Below are positions 28,093-33,386 of a stretch of 33,386 nt of DNA, piece after piece (within the stretch, counting starts at the first letter, position 1; each line of letters begins with the position of its first letter). A program made the translations under genes and the position numbers. This DNA comes from Actinomycetes bacterium (GTDB lineage: Bacteria; Actinomycetota; Acidimicrobiia; IMCC26256; Chersky-534), in the NCBI GenBank assembly GCA_025463865.1, contig JAODBH010000119.1, positions 1 through 33,386 of the forward strand. The letters run 5' to 3'. Under the pieces are notes generated by a model. It was not told the DNA's origin and made no database searches. It saw nothing but the letters and a program-made list of their open reading frames with translations.

Positions 28093-28719
28093 GTGAGGCT
28101 GCCAGGTCGTCGACCACCGGGCTCGTTCTTCGCCCGCGATCCGCTCGTCGTCGCGCCGGAGCTGCTCGGCAAGCTCCTCGTCCACGCCCCAGCCGACGGC
28201 GAGCCGACCGCGGTCCGGATCGTCGAGGTCGAGGCCTACCGGGGATCCAGCGATCCGGCGAGCCATGCGTTCCGCGGACCGACCCGCCGCAACCGCACGA
28301 TGTTCGGCCCACCCGGCCGGCTCTACGTCTATTTCACGTACGGCATGCACTGGTGCGCCAACGTCGTGTGCGACCTGCCCGGCGACGCGGGAGCGGTGCT
28401 GTTGCGCGCGGGTGAGCCGGTGTTCGGCATCGACGTCATGCAGGCGCGCCGGCCTGCCGCCCGGCGGCTCCGCGACCTTGCCTCCGGACCGGCCCGCTTG
28501 TGTCAGGCGTTGGGGATCGACGGCGCGCTCGATGGCACCGACCTCCGTGCAGGTCCGGTATGGCTGCGCGACGACGGCGTCCCTCCGCCCGAGGCGCCGA
28601 TCGTCACTCCGCGGATCGGGCTCACGCGGGGGACCGAATCGAGCTGGCGCTGGGTCGTCGGCGGCAATCTGCACGCGAGCCGGCCGGCGAACGGAGGGGT
28701 CAGCCCGGAGGGGCGCTGA
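28093..28719 (+). CDS. DNA-3-methyladenine glycosylase (Mpg/AAG family)
   Basis: FFARDPLVVAPELLGKLLV, RIVEVEAYRGSSDPASHAFRGPTRRNRTMFGPPGRLYVYFTYGMHWCANVV. Confidence 0.95.
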   Translation: MRLPGRRPPGSFFARDPLVVAPELLGKLLVHAPADGEPTAVRIVEVEAYRGSSDPASHAFRGPTRRNRTMFGPPGRLYVYFTYGMHWCANVVCDLPGDAGAVLLRAGEPVFGIDVMQARRPAARRLRDLASGPARLCQALGIDGALDGTDLRAGPVWLRDDGVPPPEAPIVTPRIGLTRGTESSWRWVVGGNLHASRPANGGVSPEGR

Positions 28720-31078
28720 CCGGCTGGCTCGCGCTGACGGTTGGCGGCGCGGTGGTACCCGCGGCCGGGGCCGCGGTGGTCGTCGGGTCCGCCGGCGAGA
28801 CCTGCACCACGACGGTGGATCCGGCGTCGAGCAGCGTCCCGGCCGCCGGATCGCTGGACCAGACCCGGCCCGCCGGCACGGTCGTGCCTGCCGGCGCACG
28901 CTGCACCACGACGGACGGCGCCAGTGCTACCGCGCGCAGTGCGGCCGCGGCCTCGTCCGCGTACTTGCCCGAGACCGCGGGCACGACGACCGATGCGGGT
29001 GGGCCGTTCGCCACCGAGATCGTGACCGCGTTGGTGCGCCGGATCCGCGAACCTCCGGGCGGCGACTGCGCGACCACGAATCCCGGCGGGTAGTCGCGGC
29101 TCGCCCGGCTCGCGACCGTCACCTTCAGGCCCGCGGCCGCCAACACCTCCTGGGCGGCCTCCGCCCGCAGCCCGACGACGTCGGGGAACGCACGTGCGGG
29201 CGCCGTGGTGGTCGGGGTCGGTGCCTCGGCGACCGGAACGGGGAAGGGCACCACGGGCGTGCCCGCGAGCGCGGCGGCCTCGTCCTCGTGCCAGATCTGC
29301 GCGGGCCAGGTTCCACCGGTCACCGTGATCGGCGTCGTCGGCGGCACCATCGACTTGGACGACGCCGGGTACCCGACCCACACCGCGGTCGACACGCCCG
29401 GGGTGTACCCGACGAACCATGCGTCGTGCCAGCTCTCCGCGGTCCCGGTCTTTCCCGCCACCGGCCGGTCGAGCCGCGCCTTCACGCCGGTGCCGCGCTG
29501 GACGACCTGCTGCAGCACACCGGTCACCGTGCGGGCGAGGTTGGCCGTGATCACGCGGGTGCGCGTCACCGGAGCGGTGTACACGATCGAGCCGTCGGCC
29601 CGGGTCACGCGGGTCACGAAGACGGGGTCGGAGCGCACACCGTCGGCCGCGAACGTCGCGTACGCCGACGCCATGTCGAGCACGGTCACGCCGTCGGCCC
29701 CGAGCGCGGCCGACGGGTACGCGGGAAGGGGAGTCCGCACGCCCAGCTGCGCCGCGAGGTCCACGACCTTCTGCGGGCCGACGTCCAGGATGAGTTGCGC
29801 GTAGACGGTGTTCACCGAGTTCACGGTCGCGTCCACGAGGTTCTCACGGCCGCCGCCCCCACCGTCGTAGTTCTTCACCCGCCAAGGTTCGGCGTCGGGC
29901 AGCTTGAGCACGATCGACCCCGGCGCGTTGTACGTGCGCGTGAGCGGGATGCCGCTCTGCAACGCGGCCGCGAGGACGAACGGCTTGAACGACGAGCCGG
30001 GTTGGCGGACGCCCTGGCCGGCCAGGTCGAACTCGGCGTCGGGCGCGCTGCCGAAGAAGTCGCGACCGCCGACGTACGCGAGCACGTGCCCGTTCGTCGG
30101 ATCCACGCTGACGACCGCGGCCGAGGGATCCCGTCCGACCCGGGTCAGCACCTTGGCGACGGCGCTCTCGGCGTCGGCCTGGAGCTTCGGGTCCAGCGTG
30201 GTCTCGATCCGCAGGCCACCTTGGTACAGCGCCCGCCGCCGGGCCTGGGGCGTGGCTCCGAAGTGGTGGTCCGTGAGGACGAACTGCTTCACCCGTTCGA
30301 CGAAGTGACCGCCGGGGTAGCGGAGGTCACTCGCGGGCGTGCTCTTCGCCACGACCCCGAGCGGTTCGCTGCGGGCCCGGTCGACGGCCTCGAGACCCGC
30401 TCGGTTCAGGCTCAGCATCCGGCGCAGCACGACGTCGCGGCGCGCGAGGGCCTCGGCGGGATGGAGGTACGGGTTGTAGCCCTCGGGCGAGCGGATGATG
30501 CCGGCGAGCAGCGCGCTCTGCGCGAGATCGAGGTCCGCCGCGTCGCGGGCGAAGTAGTGCCGGGCCGCAGCCTGGACGCCGTACGCGCCGTCGCCGAAGT
30601 AGACGGTGTTGAGGTAGCGCTCGAGGATCTGACGTTTGGAGTACTTCCGCTCGAGCTCGATCGCGAGGACCGCCTCCCGCGCCTTGCGGCTGAACGTCTT
30701 GTCCCGGTCGTCGAGGATGACGTTGCGCACGTATTGCTGCGTGATGGTCGATCCACCCTCGACCGCGTCCCCGGCCTGCGCGTCCCGGGTGATGGCCCGC
30801 ACCAGGGCCCGAGGATCGATCCCGGTGTGCTCGAAGTAGCGGGAGTCCTCGATCGCGACGACCGATCGCTGCAGCGTCGGCGAGATGCGGCTCAGCGGGA
30901 CGGGGGTCCGGTTCTCGGCGGAGTGGAGGATGGTGAGCACCTGCCCGTCGGCCGCGACGACGGTCGAGTCGGCGGGGGAGAACGTGGGCTCCTTGATCTG
31001 CGGCGTGTACTGGCACGCCGATGCCACCAGTGCGAGCGCCAGGAGTCCTGAGATGGCGAGGCGCCCCGACTTCACCAC
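28700..31078 (-). CDS. Class A penicillin-binding protein (transglycosylase/transpeptidase) with two C-terminal PASTA domains
   Basis: AIEDSRYFEHTGIDPRALVRAI, GGSTITQQYVRN, GSSFKPF (SxxK), GKTGTAESWHDAWFVGYTP (KTG); PDVVGLRAEAAQEVLAAAGL and VPAVSGKYADEAAAAL PASTA repeats. Confidence 0.93.
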   Translation of the reverse strand: MVKSGRLAISGLLALALVASACQYTPQIKEPTFSPADSTVVAADGQVLTILHSAENRTPVPLSRISPTLQRSVVAIEDSRYFEHTGIDPRALVRAITRDAQAGDAVEGGSTITQQYVRNVILDDRDKTFSRKAREAVLAIELERKYSKRQILERYLNTVYFGDGAYGVQAAARHYFARDAADLDLAQSALLAGIIRSPEGYNPYLHPAEALARRDVVLRRMLSLNRAGLEAVDRARSEPLGVVAKSTPASDLRYPGGHFVERVKQFVLTDHHFGATPQARRRALYQGGLRIETTLDPKLQADAESAVAKVLTRVGRDPSAAVVSVDPTNGHVLAYVGGRDFFGSAPDAEFDLAGQGVRQPGSSFKPFVLAAALQSGIPLTRTYNAPGSIVLKLPDAEPWRVKNYDGGGGGRENLVDATVNSVNTVYAQLILDVGPQKVVDLAAQLGVRTPLPAYPSAALGADGVTVLDMASAYATFAADGVRSDPVFVTRVTRADGSIVYTAPVTRTRVITANLARTVTGVLQQVVQRGTGVKARLDRPVAGKTGTAESWHDAWFVGYTPGVSTAVWVGYPASSKSMVPPTTPITVTGGTWPAQIWHEDEAAALAGTPVVPFPVPVAEAPTPTTTAPARAFPDVVGLRAEAAQEVLAAAGLKVTVASRASRDYPPGFVVAQSPPGGSRIRRTNAVTISVANGPPASVVVPAVSGKYADEAAAALRAVALAPSVVVQRAPAGTTVPAGRVWSSDPAAGTLLDAGSTVVVQVSPADPTTTAAPAAGTTAPPTVSASQPVSAPPG

Positions 31079-31162
31079 GACATTCTCGCCCGGCCCGGAC
31101 CCCGCACCCGACACCTGCCAAACCCCGGGTCCGCGCCAGAGGTGCCGGTAGCGTGGCCCGCC

Positions 31163-32386
31163 ATGACCACTCCGTCGGCCGACGAACAGATCCGCGTGCT
31201 CTCGGCGGGTGCCGCCGACGTCATCTCCCCGGCGGACCTCCGGAAGAAGCTCGAGCGGGGCACCCCGCTGCGGGTGAAGCTCGGCATCGACCCCACCCGG
31301 CCCGACATCCATCTCGGCTTCGCCGTCGTGTTGCGCAAGCTCCGCCAGTTCCAGGATCTCGGCCACACCGCGGTGCTCATCATCGGCGACTTCACGGCCC
31401 AGGTGGGCGATCCGTCCGGCCGCTCCGCGACGCGGGCGCTGCTGTCGTCGGAGGAGGCGGAGGCGAACGCGCAGAGCTACTTCGACCAGGTGAAGCTCAT
31501 CCTCCGGGACGACCGGCTCGAGGTGCGCCGGAACTCGGAGTGGCTCGGGAAGATGGGCATCGCCGACGTCACCGCGCTGATGGCCCGGATGACCGTCGCC
31601 CGCCTGCTCGAACGGGACGACTTCGCCAAGCGCTACGCCGGCGGCGCCCCCATCTCGCTCCTCGAGTTCCTCTATCCGTTGCTCCAGGGCTGGGACTCGG
31701 TCGTGGTGGAGGCCGACGTCGAGCTCGGTGGCACCGACCAGCTGTTCAACAACCTGGTCGGGCGCCAGCTCCAGCAGCAGGAGGGCCAGGAGCCCCAGGT
31801 CGTGCTCACCATGCCGATCCTCGAGGGCCTCGACGGCGTCCAGAAGATGAGCAAGTCGCTCGACAACTACGTCGGCATCGCCGAGCCGGCCGCCGAGCAG
31901 TTCGGCAAGATCATGAGCATCACCGACGAGCTCATGCCCCGGTACTTCGAGCTCACGACCGGTTGGCACCCCGACCGGGTGGGCGAGACGCTGGCCGAGC
32001 TCGCCGACGGGCGGCTCCGCCCGGTCGACGCCAAGCGTCTGCTCGCCCGTACCGTCGTCGAGCTCTACCACGGCGAAGGGGCCGGGACGGCGGCCGAGAC
32101 CGCCTTCGACCAGGTCTTTCGCGCCGGTGGCGCCCCCGACGAGGTGCCCGAACGACTCGTCCCCGAGGCGGAGTTCGCGGGGGGCCCGGTCCGCGTCGCG
32201 CGGGTGCTCGCCCTGGCGGGCCTGGTGTCTTCCAACAAGGAAGGGCGGCGGATGATCGAGCAGGGCGCGGTCCGCATCGACGGTGAGCGGGTGGACGATC
32301 CCGATGCCACCGTCGGGAAATCCGAGGTTTCCGGTGGAATCTGGCAAGTGGGCAAGCGCCAGTGGGCGCGAGTGCGAGTAGAGTGA
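31163..32386 (+). CDS. tyrS: Tyrosyl-tRNA synthetase (TyrZ-like), C-terminal S4 domain
   Basis: GIDPTRPDIHLGFAVVLRKLRQFQDLGHTAVLIIGDFTAQVGDPSGRS, KMSKSLDNYVGI, S4-like SNKEGRRMIEQGAVRIDGERV. Confidence 0.95.
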   Translation: MTTPSADEQIRVLSAGAADVISPADLRKKLERGTPLRVKLGIDPTRPDIHLGFAVVLRKLRQFQDLGHTAVLIIGDFTAQVGDPSGRSATRALLSSEEAEANAQSYFDQVKLILRDDRLEVRRNSEWLGKMGIADVTALMARMTVARLLERDDFAKRYAGGAPISLLEFLYPLLQGWDSVVVEADVELGGTDQLFNNLVGRQLQQQEGQEPQVVLTMPILEGLDGVQKMSKSLDNYVGIAEPAAEQFGKIMSITDELMPRYFELTTGWHPDRVGETLAELADGRLRPVDAKRLLARTVVELYHGEGAGTAAETAFDQVFRAGGAPDEVPERLVPEAEFAGGPVRVARVLALAGLVSSNKEGRRMIEQGAVRIDGERVDDPDATVGKSEVSGGIWQVGKRQWARVRVE

Positions 32387-32430
32387 CGCCGCTCGGACGC
32401 CAGGGCCGGTAGATCCACCGCCTCGGACGT

Positions 32431-32459
32431 TTGACACTGCAAGCAGCCGTCACTACGAT
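32431..32459 (+). promoter_or_regulatory. rRNA operon promoter candidate
   Basis: TTGACA (32431-32436), 17-nt spacer, TACGAT (32454-32459). Confidence 0.75.
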
Positions 32460-32624
32460 GGCGAGTCCGCTGAGAGGGCCTACGGCCCTCGACGCGGTTG
32501 ACACGGACGCCCCACCGAAGCTCTCGACTCGTGTGTCGAAGCCACGCAGGGTTTCAGTCGGGTGGGTGTCCGCTCGAGGTGCGCTTCCAACCCCCAGGGT
32601 TGATCGCGGCATGCTCGGGCCGTC

Positions 32625-32646
32625 GCTCCTTGAAAACGGAACAGTG
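32625..32646 (+). promoter_or_regulatory. rrn leader antitermination/processing-like element (boxA-like)
   Basis: gctccTTGAAAACggAACAGTG resembles the conserved actinobacterial pre-16S leader TTTGAGAACTCAACAGTG. Confidence 0.5.
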
Positions 32647-32869
32647 ACGCCAAAAGCCAGTACGGGCGTCGGCACCCATCTCCCTCCGGGGGGAAGGTCG
32701 ATCGACGTCCACTCAGCAACAATTACTGGCATGGCGACAACGGGTTCTCCAACGGGCCCGGACCTCGTCATGCCTGCCAGTCGGAAGCGGAGCATTGTGG
32801 CTGCTTCCGGCGGCTCTTCGATTTTGGGCGGTCGCAACGGTCTTCGGACCCGAGTGATCGTCGCAAGGT

Positions 32870-33386
<517 letters not shown>

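Overview
High-GC actinobacterial chromosomal segment. The 16S fragment and gene order suggest Acidimicrobiia-like, but that is inference. It is a mostly housekeeping region. In order: priA (3' part)-def-fmt-rsmB-HIT-rpe-moaB/mog-ribD-ribBA-hisG-small CSD-like protein; minus-strand DUF2207-type membrane protein, 2OG-Fe(II) oxygenase and conserved hypothetical; infC-rpmI-rplT-trmH/SpoU-pheS-pheT; minus-strand MaoC-like dehydratase; complete argCJBDFRGH cluster; Mpg/AAG glycosylase; minus-strand class A PBP with PASTA domains; tyrS; then an rrn promoter/leader and the first ~0.5 kb of 16S rRNA. No CRISPR, transposon, phage or tRNA gene was recognised. The most interesting signals are: (1) a RibBA whose DHBP-synthase half has lost several conserved acidic residues (DRENEGD -> DRQNQGD, CE -> AA), with no ribE, ribH or hisE in the expected places; (2) three perfect hairpins in tandem in the infC 5' leader, followed by an SD and an apparent AUA start; (3) a 23-nt dyad in the same divergent intergenic region; (4) a 20-bp argC/MaoC divergent spacer that looks like an overlapping bidirectional leaderless promoter; (5) a CTG-initiated rRNA methyltransferase downstream of infC. 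All statements come from reading the sequence and from remembered family knowledge; no database search was run.
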